NCBI RefSeq assembly: GCF_021018805.1
Contig: NC_086250.1
Coordinates: 63,747,322-63,811,321, forward strand
Source: Prinia subflava
Taxonomy: Eukaryota; Chordata; Aves; Passeriformes; Cisticolidae
DNA length: 64,000 nt
Direction of reading: 5' to 3'
The stretch's first letter is position 1. Every line of letters starts with the position of its first letter. The notes under the pieces were generated by a model, which saw only the letters and a list, made by a program, of their open reading frames with translations, ran no database searches and had not been told where the DNA came from. Shown here piece after piece: positions 11,206 through 24,651 of the stretch. Position numbers and translations under genes: made by a program.

Positions 11206-13012
11206 CTTAGGCTCAATATTAAAAGAATTCTCAGAGACAGCCAGTCACAGTGTGGTCATGACCATGTTTAGTATTTTTATGTCTTTGCAGTTTTGAAGTC
11301 ACCGTCATGTCCGTACACATCATTCAGTCCTTGACATGTCAGCCTAGTGCACACACAGACACAGCCCAGCAAACTGGACTGTGGAAAGGAAATATTCACA
11401 TTAGACTAAAAGGTGCTCATGTGCTGTGTCATATTGGCTGACATTCACAGCATGGGTGGGAGGGTATGAGAGAGGAGTCTCAGATGAGCTCTACCTTGAG
11501 AAAGCACAAACTCGATGTTTGATTATAAAATCTACACCATGCACAATTTTTGGTGTTTATAAATTGAAAGAATTCTAAAACAAGCTGAAGTAGGCATTAC
11601 TGCATTGTCAGTAAAGAATTCAGATAGTGAAAATAATGTTTAAGAATCAAAAAATCACCGCAAAACAGTCCAGACTGGAAGATGTGGCTAATAAAGTACA
11701 CACTGTAAGTCAAACGTGTTAAATCCAATTCTTTATTATAGTTTTTTTATATTAAATTCTTTTTGTTTGTTTTAAATATTTTCTTAATTATCTAATAAAT
11801 GTACATTCACATTTTCATCTAAATCAGAATGAGTTTTCCTGTTCTTTAGGGGTTTTTGTATGGAATTCATGCTATTGATTCAGTCAAGGATTATAGACAA
11901 GACAAGACCATTATGATATTTTCATCTGACCTCAGCAGGCATAAATTTTTCCCTAGTAATTCCTAAAGTTAAACACCTTTCAGCCACAGCAATAAATTAC
12001 AGCATTAACCTTTAACATTTACAGCCCACTGATATTTATAATTAGGGCTCTGAAAAGTATATGAGCAGTCAATATGTGGTGGTTTTTTCAGAAGGAAATC
12101 TTCTTAAATGTTATCTCAGGGTTTCTATAAATTTAGAAAAAAACACTTTGTCTCAGATAACTCTTGGTAAAAATAAAATTAAAAGAAAACTTAATATTTT
12201 CTTCAACTAGAGTATAATATTTATGGGAAATCATCCAAAAATATTTTTAATCTTCTAATAAATGTAATAATGACTAATGTTTTTGCGAGTAATCACATGA
12301 AGACAAAGCTTCATTTGCTGGTGATCTTTGTAAGACAGTACTGATCTTTGGCAGAAGTTAGGAATTATTGCTTTAACATTTTCAATTGAGCACTGAATCA
12401 CGCCTGCAATTAGAAAAAAAATAAAATAATTGTATCTCATCTTTTCTTAAAACATATTTTATAAAGTAATATGGAAACCAAAACACTGAGATAATTATAT
12501 GATGAATGTTTTCTGGCTGTACTTTATGCCCTATAATACCTTAGAGAGACATTCTTATAATCACCACACCTCAGTTTTTGCATTTTGGCTCGCAAAATTT
12601 GTATCTGTGAAGGCAGGATGACGTGCTAAACTGTAACAGACTGAACTTATAAGTTTGTTCACTCCTGCCTCTCAGAAAAATGCCCTAAGAGACTTGTCAG
12701 GTGAGGTTACATTAGGACAGATTAAATCTTTGCATATTTCACTGAGTTCGGCAAGCCAAAATTCCTATAACTTGTCTCAATTTGGCAGGAGAAAACATAA
12801 GAATTACATCTGTAAAAACTGGCTTCAATAAACCTTCTGTCAAACTAAAAGAAGTTTTTGACACCTGGATAATTTTGATTAGCAATGTGATATTCCATAA
12901 GCCACCTTTTCTTTCCATTATGACTCTTTTGGGGTCACAATTCATTGAGCACAGTGATCCCTATATTTATGGGATTGCACAAGCACCACAAAATATGCCT
13001 TAAAATAAATGA
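11206..13012. other. Unique AT-rich non-coding DNA
   Basis: No repeat family and no convincing gene. The minus-strand frame 12440-12255 and the opposed pair near 12739-13003 are short and featureless. Confidence 0.5.
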
Positions 13013-13445
13013 CAGAATCATAGAAGTTTTGGAGACCTGAGTTTCAGGAGAGACTGTCATGAACAATACTAAAGCAGGTCAGCTTTGGCTTTGCATGTGG
13101 AAAATCTCCAAGAGTTCCAAGCCTCCCTGGGTGATTTTCTAATAGTGAAATATTCCTGATGCCCAGTCTGAATATTCAGTCTATGGGCCTTGTTATAGGC
13201 GTTGATAGTAGTGAGAGAATTTTGTTCCATTATTTTGCTAATGGCCTTCAAAGTTGTGCATTTGGATGTCCATTTGGTTTCCTCTACACCAGACTAAAAA
13301 ATGCATTTCCCTCAGCTTCACATCTCAGGTCATGTGCAGTTGGTGCTCAGTATCTTTGTAGCCTTACACTGAACCCTCTCCTGTTTCTTGACATCCTTTT
13401 GGAATAAGCAGGTCCCAAACCAGGCCCACATTCCAGCAACAGCTT
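13013..13445 (-). mobile_element. Old CR1 LINE fragment
   Basis: Read on the minus strand this is a diverged CR1 copy with its 3' end at 13013 (AGAATCATAGAA on the plus strand). The minus frame carries SPREAWNSWRFSTCKAKADL at about 13075-13134, which lines up with the CR1 C-terminus pattern LPREVVDAPSLEVFKARLDG. Further into the element (13300-13445) the plus strand shows CATCTCAGGTCATG, TATCTTTGTAGCCT and CAGGTCCCAAACCAGGCC, the counterparts of the CR1 ORF2 stretch that encodes the LVRPHLEYCVQ-like segment and its surroundings. Many substitutions suggest it is older than the copies at 1958 and 40598. Confidence 0.78.
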
Positions 13446-13607
13446 CATCATGAGTAAAAGAAGCATTTTCTATCTGCTTGCCACACTCCATTTAATGGAG
13501 TCCATTATGCAAATCACATAATTTGTGATTTGTTTATTCATTTGTCATTTGTGCATTACCTGGCTTCCACACAACGCATCAGTACGGTAGGGAAACTGGA
13601 ACTTTAG

Positions 13608-13632
13608 ATTAGTTTAGTTTAGTTTAGTTTAG
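13608..13632. repeat. (TTTAG)n microsatellite
   Basis: About five tandem TTTAG units, the first imperfect. It is short and not related to the vertebrate telomere repeat TTAGGG. Confidence 0.9.
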
Positions 13633-16600
13633 TACTTTCCAGAATGTTGATGAAAGTGTTGAAGAATATATCTTGCAGTGGCAGTTCTGGGGTACACACA
13701 TCAATATTTTCCACCATTGAATAACAACTTTGAATCTGAGTAAATCTTTTTGCTCCCAGCAGTCCATTTAACTGGTATATAATACTTTAACAGTGTTTCT
13801 GCCTATGAGTACTGAAGGACTGATCATGAAAAAGTGTTCCAGAGGGTTTGGTAAATACAAGGTAAGCTAAGTGAATAGTTTTCTGATGCTCATTTCCAAT
13901 CCAAAATTACAAGATTTAATACTGATTGTGATTTTGGAGAATAACTCAATTATGGAATATTTGAGCAGTACTGTTTGATCAGCAGCATTTTCTGGGAACC
14001 AAGAGAAGTGAGGAAAGTCTCTGTGTTCTGCAGAGGAAAAATGCAATGCTAAATGAACCAGTTTTCAGTGGAAGAATAAGATCATGCCAAGCTCATATAT
14101 TTGGCATGTTCCTGGCAAAGACAGGCAGAATATGAACTCTGTTCCTCCAGTTTTGGTGTGAATAAGAGAAGAGGCACCATCCGTCCCCCACTCCCCAGAA
14201 CCCCAAAACCTCACCAGGTATTTTCTAACAATAAGTATTTTGTTAAAATATATTTCAGGAATCTATATGTTAAGTAACCAGCTAATATATAATGATGGAA
14301 GCACCAGGAAAATTACATGCTTTCAAATAAATGTGTGATACTATAGCACACAGTGGCCTCCCAAACCTTGCTCCATGTCAGGGTTGTCACACAGCAGAGC
14401 CTACACCAAAAGCTCCATGCTAAGTTCACCTGTCCCTAAAAATATAATTTTCTAGTTCCTGCTTCTTCTCACAAACAACACATCTTTATCACGATGTGGA
14501 GAAGAAGCTTCTTAGAATATTTCTTAATGAATAGCAGAAAATAATAATCCAGGTTCAACATTTAGGTACTGACAGAGAAATGGAAATTCAAGCTCTGCAG
14601 AAAGAGGATTCAGTGGCAGTTTTGCCTCACTAAAGGCTGGCAATTATGGGCTTTGGTCTGTACATACAATAATTTCAGATACATACCATGTTTCAACAGG
14701 AGTTAAAAGCATATTTAATCCTATGTCTCTTCCTGTTGACCTCATACCAAAAGTCTTTCTTCCATTTCACAGGGCAGAGCAGAGAGTGCTTAGGCCTTCC
14801 CTATTCCTATTGTTTCCAACTCCAAAAAGCCTTATGATTTAGGGTGTATTTCATAGTCTAAACTTATTATAATGATAGACAGATGGAGATCTTCTAAAGG
14901 AAAAATAGCCAGAGGAGCAAGAAAAATTATAGGTTACATACAATCCCAGCTTTGTTCTGGAAGAGAAGAGCCTCACCCACATGAGGTATTAGTCCTTGTA
15001 TGAGAAAATAGCAGACTGCCTACACTTCACATGTGTGTGCATAAATATGTCACTTCTTAAAAAACAGGTCGCAAGAAAAATAAGATATCATATTTAACAC
15101 ATTAACACCACATGCCATTTCAGACAGGGAGATAAGATAGCATGGTGAGCAGGCCTAACTCTTGGTATTTAAACTATTAATCATAACTTCTCCTTTCTAG
15201 CAGCATGGGGGGAAAAGTTAGCATAGTTAACATATTTCTCATGCATATGCTAGCCTGCATTCTGCACTGTAAATGAGCCATCTTTGCAATACCTTGGTTT
15301 GATCCACTGTGTCTTTTAATTTCTTTGTGGATTACAGTAATCAATGGCAGCTGCAAACAGAAACATTATTTTCATTATTTCAGACCAAACTGAAAACAAA
15401 CTTCAGCCTGTATGTCATGGAATAAATTAAATCTCTTGTACTTCAGATTACATTCTAAACATGATACATCAATCACACCCTCTGTGTGTTGGGGGCCCCT
15501 TTTCCATCATGTTCCTGGGTGACCTTTCAGTGTGTTTAAAGGATAATATAACAAAGTAGTGTTACAGAGGTCATTTTACATAGCCCTCTTATTTTATATG
15601 CTTACAATCCATTGCAATAAAAACATATTAGAAATCTAAATCAAACAGACCTTGATTATATATGTCCAACAGATCAACCACGGGTTGGTCTGATTAGGCA
15701 GCAGAAGTTTAAGAACATAAGCTACAACTTGGACAAACTCCTAATACCAGTTCCAGTGAAGTCTCAATATTCAGAGTTCACAGATTCATGTGGAGGTGCA
15801 TTGAGTCTAAGGCCTGGTTTTGGTCTGAATACCTTTTTACAGAATAGTCAGAATATTCAAGATAATCCTTGCCTACTTTTTCATTTTCTAAATCAATGTT
15901 TTCTGCAACTTATTTCATTAATCTCCAGATTTTCCTGCCAAAACCTGTGTTTTAGTAGCCTGATTGATTGATTGATTGATTTGGTGGCAGGAAAGGTAGG
16001 AAAAAATATGGTAAAAATTAAACAAACAAATAAGAATTCTGGTAGATAATGAGGATAGCTGAAGAATTATTAAAACTGTTGCTATAATTTTATGTTTTTC
16101 ATCATTTCAGAGATGACACTCAATGTAGGAAATGTAGCCCTAAACATACATGCAGTTATTGTGCTGTGTATTCATCTTTTTCTCAATAAAGTAAAAATGC
16201 CCCCAAACCTTACTGAAGTTAACAGGACAGCTTTGAAGTATGCCTTTAAGATCCAAATAAACCTTCATTTACTAGTTTGTTTTATTTTATTACAGGGAAG
16301 ACAATAACTGTTTTCTTACAAACAAGCATAATTCCTGTTTTGTGAACCACTACAAAACAAATCAGTTTCACCTTGATCTTTCCAAATATACTGAATTTTG
16401 TTGTGGTACTCACACCAAGCTCATATATTCAAAATGGAACTGTCCCAAAGAATGGGTCCTGGTAGCCCTTTTTAGATTTCAAAATAATTTATTTCTATCA
16501 ATTCCTCAAGCTTCCACTGTTAATACTCTTCTTGCTTATGCAGAGGAGTCTCACAGTCACCCTAGTGCAACTTTCCACAGCAAGAGGAAGTTATCTCAAA

Positions 16601-19600
16601 GTGGAAATGGACAGGCTACACTTGAAAACACTTACAACCACATACCATTCTCCTTTCTTTATCATAAAGGCGCAGTTTATAGATTGGAAACCCTTGCTGG
16701 CTTTTCTTTTTCCCTCACGCAAGAAGGGCGTGGACCAAGGCAGCTGCAATCTGTTCTTTCTTAACTCAAACTAATTTCCTATTGTCAGAGTTTCTCCTAA
16801 GAACCTTTAAAAAGCAAATAAGGACTTGACTTAGTGCCACATAGTGCAAACCTTAAGTCTGCAGTCAAGGAATTTGATTTTTGTTATTCAGTGTGGAATT
16901 TGAGTTTCCTTACTTTTACCTCATTATTTTTTATTATAGCAAGTAATGATAAATTTCACAAAGGACAGGGTTTATTTTTTAGAGGGAGGCTATTTAAGCC
17001 CATTTAAGATCCTGATGGTAGCAGGACTAATATTCACAACTAACTTTTGGTGCTTTGCTTTTGCTATGCAATTCTATTGTTTTCCTTTTTTATTCCTACA
17101 AAATGCGGGAAAAATTCAGATATATTGATTTTAGACTCATTTGAATAAACCCATGCATCCCCACCCTGAACACATTCTTCCTTGTGAACTTTGTGAGTGA
17201 TATGAGCTCATTCAAGTCAATAGGAAAAAATCAGCACTGCAAGGTTAGGGTCATAACTAATCTGGGATCCTTTATAAGTCTTAAGAGTATTTATTGTAAA
17301 GTAAAGTATATAAAATGCAGAAGTCAATAACCTCATATGATTGCCAACAAAAATTGGTGTTTAAGCAAGAGAACACCTTTAAAGCAATTTAAGCTACTGT
17401 AAGATGTATGTCAAATACTGTGTGCAATAACAATATTTAAAGTCCAATGAAGTCATTATTGCTGCCTTTAGAAACAGTTCCCTAATGGAAAGTTCTTTGA
17501 AAAGCCACTCTCTCACAAAATTCCACAGAATGTAATTTAACTGCTGTTGTTTTAAAGAAAATTGTCAAGCTGCCAACAGAGCAGGGCTGTAGTGTTAATT
17601 GTGACTGGTTGTGCCTTACCACTGTTATAGCATCTCCTGAAATGGCTGTATTTCAGTATCACTTGTATTTATTCAGTACAATTTCTTTTAGAGAAGGTAT
17701 AATACTCTTTTGAGTGTAGCATTGTATATCAGTTTCAGATGTAAAATATATATGTGTAATCACGCATTTCTATACTGCAAACAAAAACATTTGTGGTACT
17801 ATAGGAAGAATGAGAAAGAGCTGGTGTTAGGGGAGTTTTGTTTGGTAGTTTTAGGTTTGTTTTTTTTTTTTCTTTAAGAAACGTTTATTATTTAACAATT
17901 GCATTTCTGCTTCTGTACTTCTTGTTTGGTAAAAATATCCTTAGAATTGGTAACTGTTAGTGATGGAAACTAGTGAGCAGAGTGTGGCTATATGTTCTGT
18001 ATCCAAATGGCAGGAAAGGAGGTAATTAAACAGCAAAATTTGGATGGAGTGGTAGGAAGGAAAAGTAGTATGTCAAGTCAGTGTCTAAAACAAGGAAATT
18101 TTATGATGACTGTGGAAACAGAACTTTTGACCAATGCTGTCATTTCCATTTTTATCATCAGACCATCCAGTCTAGCATGAAGAATTTAAATGAAGTACCT
18201 AGGATACAACATTGTCTTCACAGTCTTCTATTTTGTTTTTATGCAGTTTGTTTTTATGTCTCACACAGTGAATATTTTTTGTCCTATAAGCCAGAAGTCA
18301 AGACAGGATAACTGGAAACCATTCAGGTAGTGAAAATGATAGCAGGCACAATTACTTTGAAAGTATCCTTGCTCTGTAACTCAGTTTCCTGCTGTATATA
18401 AGGATAAGAGTATCTCACTTTGACTGTAAAGTGGGAGGAATTGCATTTGTCTCATAGGAGCTGGTGAACAGGGATCATTACAAACTTCAAGGTTTGCATG
18501 ATGTAGCTGATTCAGTATAACTTATTTAGACGTCAAAGTTTTTCTTTCTATTCTCATTTTGAGTGTATATAAACATTTCAACTAGTCTTTTCTCATTTAA
18601 ATCTTGCAACCGGAAAAAGGGAGGAATGCAAAGAGGATGATTTTAATCGAAACCTGCTTGAGAGTTGCTGTGTATCACCTTGGGTGTTTTAACAGAATGG
18701 TTAGCCTGAAGCCTGGTCTGCACAATGAGGCAATGAAGGGCTCCAAAACTACTCCTGGTTTGGTGATTACAGAATTCGTCAATGACCAGTATTGGTCTGG
18801 TCTGATAAACAGTTCACAGGAAATTAAAGATATTCTGAATTGCAACAGCTGCATGAGCTCCCAGCTGGCTTTCCAGAAGCCAGGGACAAGCAGTACAAAA
18901 CCAACTGTTAATATCCTATATCTCAGCAGTGTTACACTCAAGGGGCTAAAAGGGGACCTTCTGTGGGAAGCCTAGAATTTACTGTTGGCTGAATTGAAAG
19001 CTTTAGCAGTATAACCAAAAGGAAAGAAACATGTACTGTTATTAGTCCAGATACACTGATGCTAATACAATCTAAATGGAAAGCAAGTCTTGTTAGCAGA
19101 ACCGTATTTCAACTGTTGTTATTTAAGTAAACCACCTTCCACCAAACTTTTATTATCTCAGTTTTTAGCCTTACCTTTGCACTGTTCTCTGCAGCCTAAG
19201 GTCAACAGTTCAGCCTAGAGACAATTATGGGGATTCATGTATTCCTGGAAACATTTGCTGTAAGACCATGGTGCTAATGATGGGAGTTAATTCTTTTTCT
19301 TTTTCAGTAGTGCAATGTTACTGTTTTCTTCTGTCCTCTTTATGCCATTTTTATGTTTTGTAATGTGCTTTGCACCCTGCTCTTTTATCACTTTGCATTG
19401 TATGCTCGTTCTTTCCCCCTTTTTTTCCCCCTCACCAGCTCCTGAGGTTTGATTTTTTTATTAACTGATCACTGGTGAGTTACTGATAGCCCTGCTACCA
19501 CTGGGATCATACTGTGCCCTAATCTTCAAGGCCTCTGCTGTCATCTAAGCTTTGTCCTTTCAGCTTCTTCATAGCTACATTACAGTAGTTCACTCTTCTA

Positions 19601-20291
19601 TAGCATAACCACAGGCATTTCACCACATAACCATAAAATGCTAAATAAACTAAAGCTAAGTAACAGCCACCTTGTCATTAATCAGTTGTTGTTAAAGCCA
19701 AACAAGCTGGAGAAAGGCAAGCCAAGTCCAAACAAAGCACATGTGATGGCCCCAGGCCTGCAGCCCAGCTCAGCTCACTGCAGAGCCAGAGCTCTGCTGT
19801 GGTGGGGATTCTGTGCTTGCTGGCCAGGGAGATTACAGCAGAGGGAAGTGCATTTACTGACTATAACACACAGGAATTATCTTCTGGCATAAGCACCACA
19901 AATGACATCTTAATCTGCCTTTGAATCTGAACAGCTAAACTTTGTCACTGGTGCAGAAGTCCTGGCCCAGAACACCGAGCAACTGTATAACAATGTGCAT
20001 TTTCAAATTCTGTATATTTATATGCCTAAAAATTGCAGTATTAGGTCATAAAAAATCCCTGTTATCTTAACATTTTGACATTAAAAAGTTAATTTTTTTT
20101 TCTTTACTTTTTATAAAACAAAAGTAAGTGAAAAAAAAATATAAGCAAAATATATACCATTTCTAGGGAGGGAGTTTAAGGAATTTTGGAGGAAAAGATT
20201 AGCTAGTCACTATAATAATATAAATCAAAACTAAAATTCCCAGTGACTGCAAGATGTTTTCTCTTTTTTTTATATAATAATTAACCTTTGT
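13633..20291. other. Long repeat-poor non-coding stretch
   Basis: Nearly 7 kb without a recognisable mobile element. A (TGAT)5 microsatellite lies at 15961-15980. The largest frames (16342-16764, 140 codons; 18604-18975, 123 codons; both plus) have no domain, no homology I recognise and no splice-site pattern that would make an exon chain. The patch at 17350-17660 resembles conserved non-coding DNA in texture, which I cannot test. A GC-richer patch lies at 19740-19840. Confidence 0.5.
15961..15980. repeat. (TGAT)5 microsatellite
   Basis: Five perfect tandem TGAT units followed by TTGG. Confidence 0.95.
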
Positions 20292-20319
20292 AGTTTGTGT
20301 CTTTGCAGAGACACAAACT
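20292..20319. repeat. Perfect 11-bp inverted repeat (hairpin)
   Basis: Left arm AGTTTGTGTCT (20292-20302), six-base spacer, right arm AGACACAAACT (20309-20319), an exact reverse complement. It could form a small hairpin in either strand. It is shorter than a typical microRNA precursor, and no transcript is known from the sequence. Confidence 0.9.
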
Positions 20320-20973
20320 GTTCGATTTCAGGCTGAGGACAGCTTAGAAAAGAAAGGTGTTTCCTTAAATAGGATTTCAAATTTGAAGTTCATGAAAGAT
20401 TTTAGGTAACTGAAAATCTGTATGCATTTAAATGTCTCTACATATTGAAGATATCACCTTATATAAAAAAATAATTCTTTTCCAAAAGACTATGCAATAG
20501 CTATCTCACTGTAGCAGTTCAGAGCTATTTTTAAGGGGACCTCTGAAAGACAGGAAGTCACAGCTTCCACTTGGGTAGGATCCTGCTGATATGAATACAC
20601 AAAATTAGAGTCCATGATTCAGTTACTTTTAGCCTAGTTACTTTTTGTCTTCCCTACAAGCATCTGGAGAACAGTATCTCATCTCCCCATCGGCTCTGAA
20701 ATCAGATGCAGGAAAACAGACCCGGAGTCTCATTAAATTAGATATCTATTTTAACACTGGAAGTTGTTGTTTTAAATAGAAGTACTCAGTTTGTCAGCTG
20801 CCAGAACTGGAGATAATCTTACTGTGCATTACATCCATTAACTTTCATTCACCAAGGAATCTATGGTTTTTCTTGTCCCAAAGATGTTTTAGCTGTTTGG
20901 GGTTTTTACAAATAAAAAAATTCAAGGATATGTAATTTAATTTGTTTGTGCACCTGTTGGGAGGGATTAGTTG

Positions 20974-21018
20974 GATCCATTAGCAATCAAATTCAATGGA
21001 TCTTTGAATTTGATTGCT
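20974..21018. repeat. 15-bp perfect inverted repeat with alternative pairing
   Basis: Arms AGCAATCAAATTCAA (20982-20996) and TTGAATTTGATTGCT (21004-21018) are exact reverse complements around a seven-base loop. A second exact pairing exists: GATCCATT (20974-20981) with AATGGATC (20995-21002). It uses the loop and the end of the first left arm, so the two stems cannot form at once. No gene or transcript is seen nearby to give this a role. Confidence 0.93.
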
Positions 21019-24000
21019 GAAAAGTATGCTAAAATATCCAGTCCAAATCTTATGACTTCCATAGGTGACAAAATATGGCACAGAGTCTCATCTTAGGAGT
21101 CATGTTGGTGGAGATACTTCCAGCTTCTTTTCTATTTTAAGATTTGTGAATTCCCTCCTACCCTGTAAATGAGAATAAAGGTCAAGTAGATGAAGGGCTA
21201 GCAATTGCACAGGTTTGGGAGCAGAAAGACAGCTGAGAGGTCCAAATTATGTCAAAGCCTAAATACAGCTGAAAGTGAAGAGATCACATATAAAACACAT
21301 ACTTGTAGCAATGTGTCAACCTCTACACAAAATGCCTTTTTTGGCTGGTGGAAGAGTAATTAGTTTGGTCTAGAAACTCTTAATATGAGCAATGATGCAA
21401 ACTTCAAATACACAATATACTTAGAATAATGGACTGATTTCATTTTAAGTCAATTACCTAAATTAAATTAATTGGGAATTAAAAAATCCCAAACTCAAAA
21501 GACTTAAACATTTCTTATATATGAAAACAGTTATGTATCTTTTTTTGTCTCTATTCTATATATACCTAAACTCACACAGAAAACCATAACAGGAACAAAA
21601 GAAATACAATATTTTCACTCTTTCTCTATCCCAGTATGCTGTCACTCAAAGTCACAGGCATGAGAGATTGTAATAGAGGGAACGTGTATGACACTCCCCT
21701 CCAGCACTCCCTAATAAACACAATAAACAGGGACCTGCTGTGCTCTGAACTCTGTTGTAGCTTTCAAGGGTTTTCTCTCCCATGAACAAATGCAAATTGA
21801 AGCTTTTGACATTCAGAGTTCGGCAGAAAATACCAATATGTAAATTCATGTCATATGGGTGACTATTTTGTCACTTAATTTTGAACCTAAGAATCCCCTG
21901 CCCAATCCAATTTCATCTGAGAATCTTTGGTCCTTGAAGAGACAATGAATGGATATTTCAAGTTCAGGGTTTCTTCCATCTACAGTTTTGCATTTTTCTA
22001 CCATACTTCTATCATACTTCTTTCAGCCATCTCCCTGTAAGGACAAAGGGTTCTTACTCATATTTTGCCTTTTATTTAGATTTTTTTTTTAAAGTGGTAA
22101 ACCTGATATATCAGAGGTCTTTACAGACGTATAGAAACTGTTCTTTGTTTTGATTTCCACCTGTTAACCAGAGGATCTCTTCTGTCTAATTCATTATCTC
22201 ATTTCAACATTATAACAGGTAGGTCAGAGTTACTTGATAAAAATAAATTTGGGACTGATTTTTTTTTTCACATTTATTCATATTCTTCCCCAGACACCCA
22301 GGTTTGCAAGTATTTGCTGCAAAACTTTATAGTCAGCTGTTGCTTTAAGTACCCAAACACAAAAATTTTGTCATCTTGCCCTTTGTTCTCCAATCTAAAT
22401 CAGTCATGTTAACTAACATCAGCTTTTTCCCCAAATCTTTGAAGGATTTCACTGGTTATCTCCTATAACTGTGATTTGACCACAAATTTCCCATCTTCTA
22501 GCTAGTTCATTAGAAATGTGAATAACTCCTGTTGTTTCCCACTGAATAGAATTAGGGCTCCAAAATAAGGAAATACCAAATTGGACAATTTCAGTATTTG
22601 TATTTCCTGTGCAATCTCAGTATGACAGTCTTGCATGTAATCTCCTGTTTAACTCTTCTAAAGCTGACCTGTCTTAGTCACAGCACAAAATCAGCCAGAG
22701 CTCTGTACGGATGTTTCATCTTAACATTCCCACAGATAGGGAAGATGAGTATTAAATGTCAAAGGTTAAGTATCGGAAAATGAAGTGCTGTTGAACTTTG
22801 CCTTGAGGGCCTCTAGTCTGCATTTGCCTTGAAGACATCAATATTAGAATCCTGCTTCAGTGAGATTTGTCCTGGATCTCAGTGGCTGTGCTTTTTATAT
22901 TTATTTCTGTGTTCATCCCTATTTTCTGGTAAGAAATTTGCAGGTACACTTAGTGTGTTTTGAACAGCGGTTGTGCTGTGTCATGGTATACACTTAAAAA
23001 ACAAACCAATGGGTCCCTCAAATTAAAAGATTCATTTGAATTACTGTGTGCATCAGCTTCAAGCTTTATGATCTTCTACCATTTCACACAGCCACCAATA
23101 CCATCAAAGATGTGAAAATTAGTGAACAAATGCAGAGGACTTGGACATCACAGTGAGGAATGTCATGACAAAGCACATGCTGAGTTTAATAATCTATTGC
23201 AACTCCTACAATTTGGGCAACAAACATAACTCAGGGTACATGGTAAACATTGCACACTGTATACACAACCTTGATTAGCTGCTCTCAAGTGAGCACTCCT
23301 CATTCTCTGCATGGAATAAATAATATAGGATTTTATAATTAAAGGCTACATTGTAATGAATACATAAAGGACACCATAATGAAATAACAAGAGCAATTTC
23401 AGTTGCAATCTTTCCTGATCTGATGGCTTTACAATATAGTGTATTCATTTAAATAATTGACTTGATTAATTATAAATGTTTATGAACATTTTTTCAGAGA
23501 ATTGTCTGAAGTCAGCAAATACCCAATAGCCCAAGCTGGCTGGTCCTAAATTGTGGAAGTAAATTTCCTTGACAATAGTTCTCTGCAGTTATTCATTCTC
23601 TTTCCGACTGGAGATTTTCTATCAAAACAATTTTGACAGAATATACCAGTTATTTAAAACTGACCTTCCCGAGGAAACATAGTGAAGACAATATTTTATT
23701 TTTTTCATTAAAGTTTTTCCATCAGCCAAGAGCTAATGTTTGTCAAAGCAAGTACCACAGTAAGATAAGAAAGGAGGAAAGGAAAGAGAAGGATGTTGAG
23801 GAGAAGTGACAGGGGTTAAATGAGTGAGGACTTACAAGGAAACACGTCTGACATGTTTCAGACCAAGGACTTGAATCACCACAGGAGTATGATTTGGGAC
23901 TAATTTTGGATGAGTTTACTGTACTTTGTGTTGGTGGTGTTGTCCCATTTTTAGTAAATAATTTCATATTCCCAGAGACAGAAAGAAAAATATGTAAGTC

Positions 24001-24631
24001 TGTAGACATAGACGTGATAAGGACATTCATCTGGACCATGAGAAATTAAGTCCAGGACTGAATAGAAAGTGTTGATTCAACACTGTTCAAAAGTTTGTTT
24101 TCTCCTCATTGTTCAGTGAGGGAACACAATTTAGTGTCTCCTAATCTGTTACCTGGTGAACAGCCTATTCACCTGGTCTGTGGGTGCCTCATGTTCAAGT
24201 TTCTCACATATGCCATGCAGAGTGAGATGCAAGCTTTTGTACCTCCAGTGATACTCCTAATTCCTGTACCTATTCTAGGTTTGAGAACTAGATTTTATTT
24301 TGAAAAGGCCTGCAAGTTAGTTTGTCAGTCATTAATACTTTTTTTTAAAAAAATTTAAATCTTACATAATTTGACTTCATAATGTAATTTGGCAAGTGAT
24401 ATTTATGAACACTTGAGAACCTAGAAACTTATTTTTGGTCCCAAGGTAGTTGAGATAATCTTATCCATGGAGGTTCTACTGTAGTTTGTTTAGATAGTTG
24501 TTGAAATCAGTTATGAAAGCATAGCTTCTAGTTCAGGAATCATAAACACACCAGTGATCTCAGATATGCTCTAAGGCAACTAGTCTGGATTGAAGTTCAT
24601 GTTACCATAGTTTCATTAGTATTATTATAAC

Positions 24632-24651
24632 AAAAAAAAAAAAAAAAAAAA
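24632..24651. repeat. A run, 20 bases
   Basis: Pure mononucleotide run. Preceding sequence is AT-rich and gives no sign of a retrocopied transcript. Confidence 0.9.

Noticed and set aside
16342..16764. 140-codon plus-strand frame
   Set aside because: No domain, no homology recognised, no splice context; a second overlapping frame in another phase has equal claim.
18604..18975. 123-codon plus-strand frame
   Set aside because: No recognisable family, an opposed 88-codon minus frame over the same bases, and no promoter or splice evidence.
20982..21018. Hairpin as a bacterial-type terminator or microRNA precursor
   Set aside because: No bacterial context, no T tract directly following, and the stem is too short for a usual microRNA precursor.
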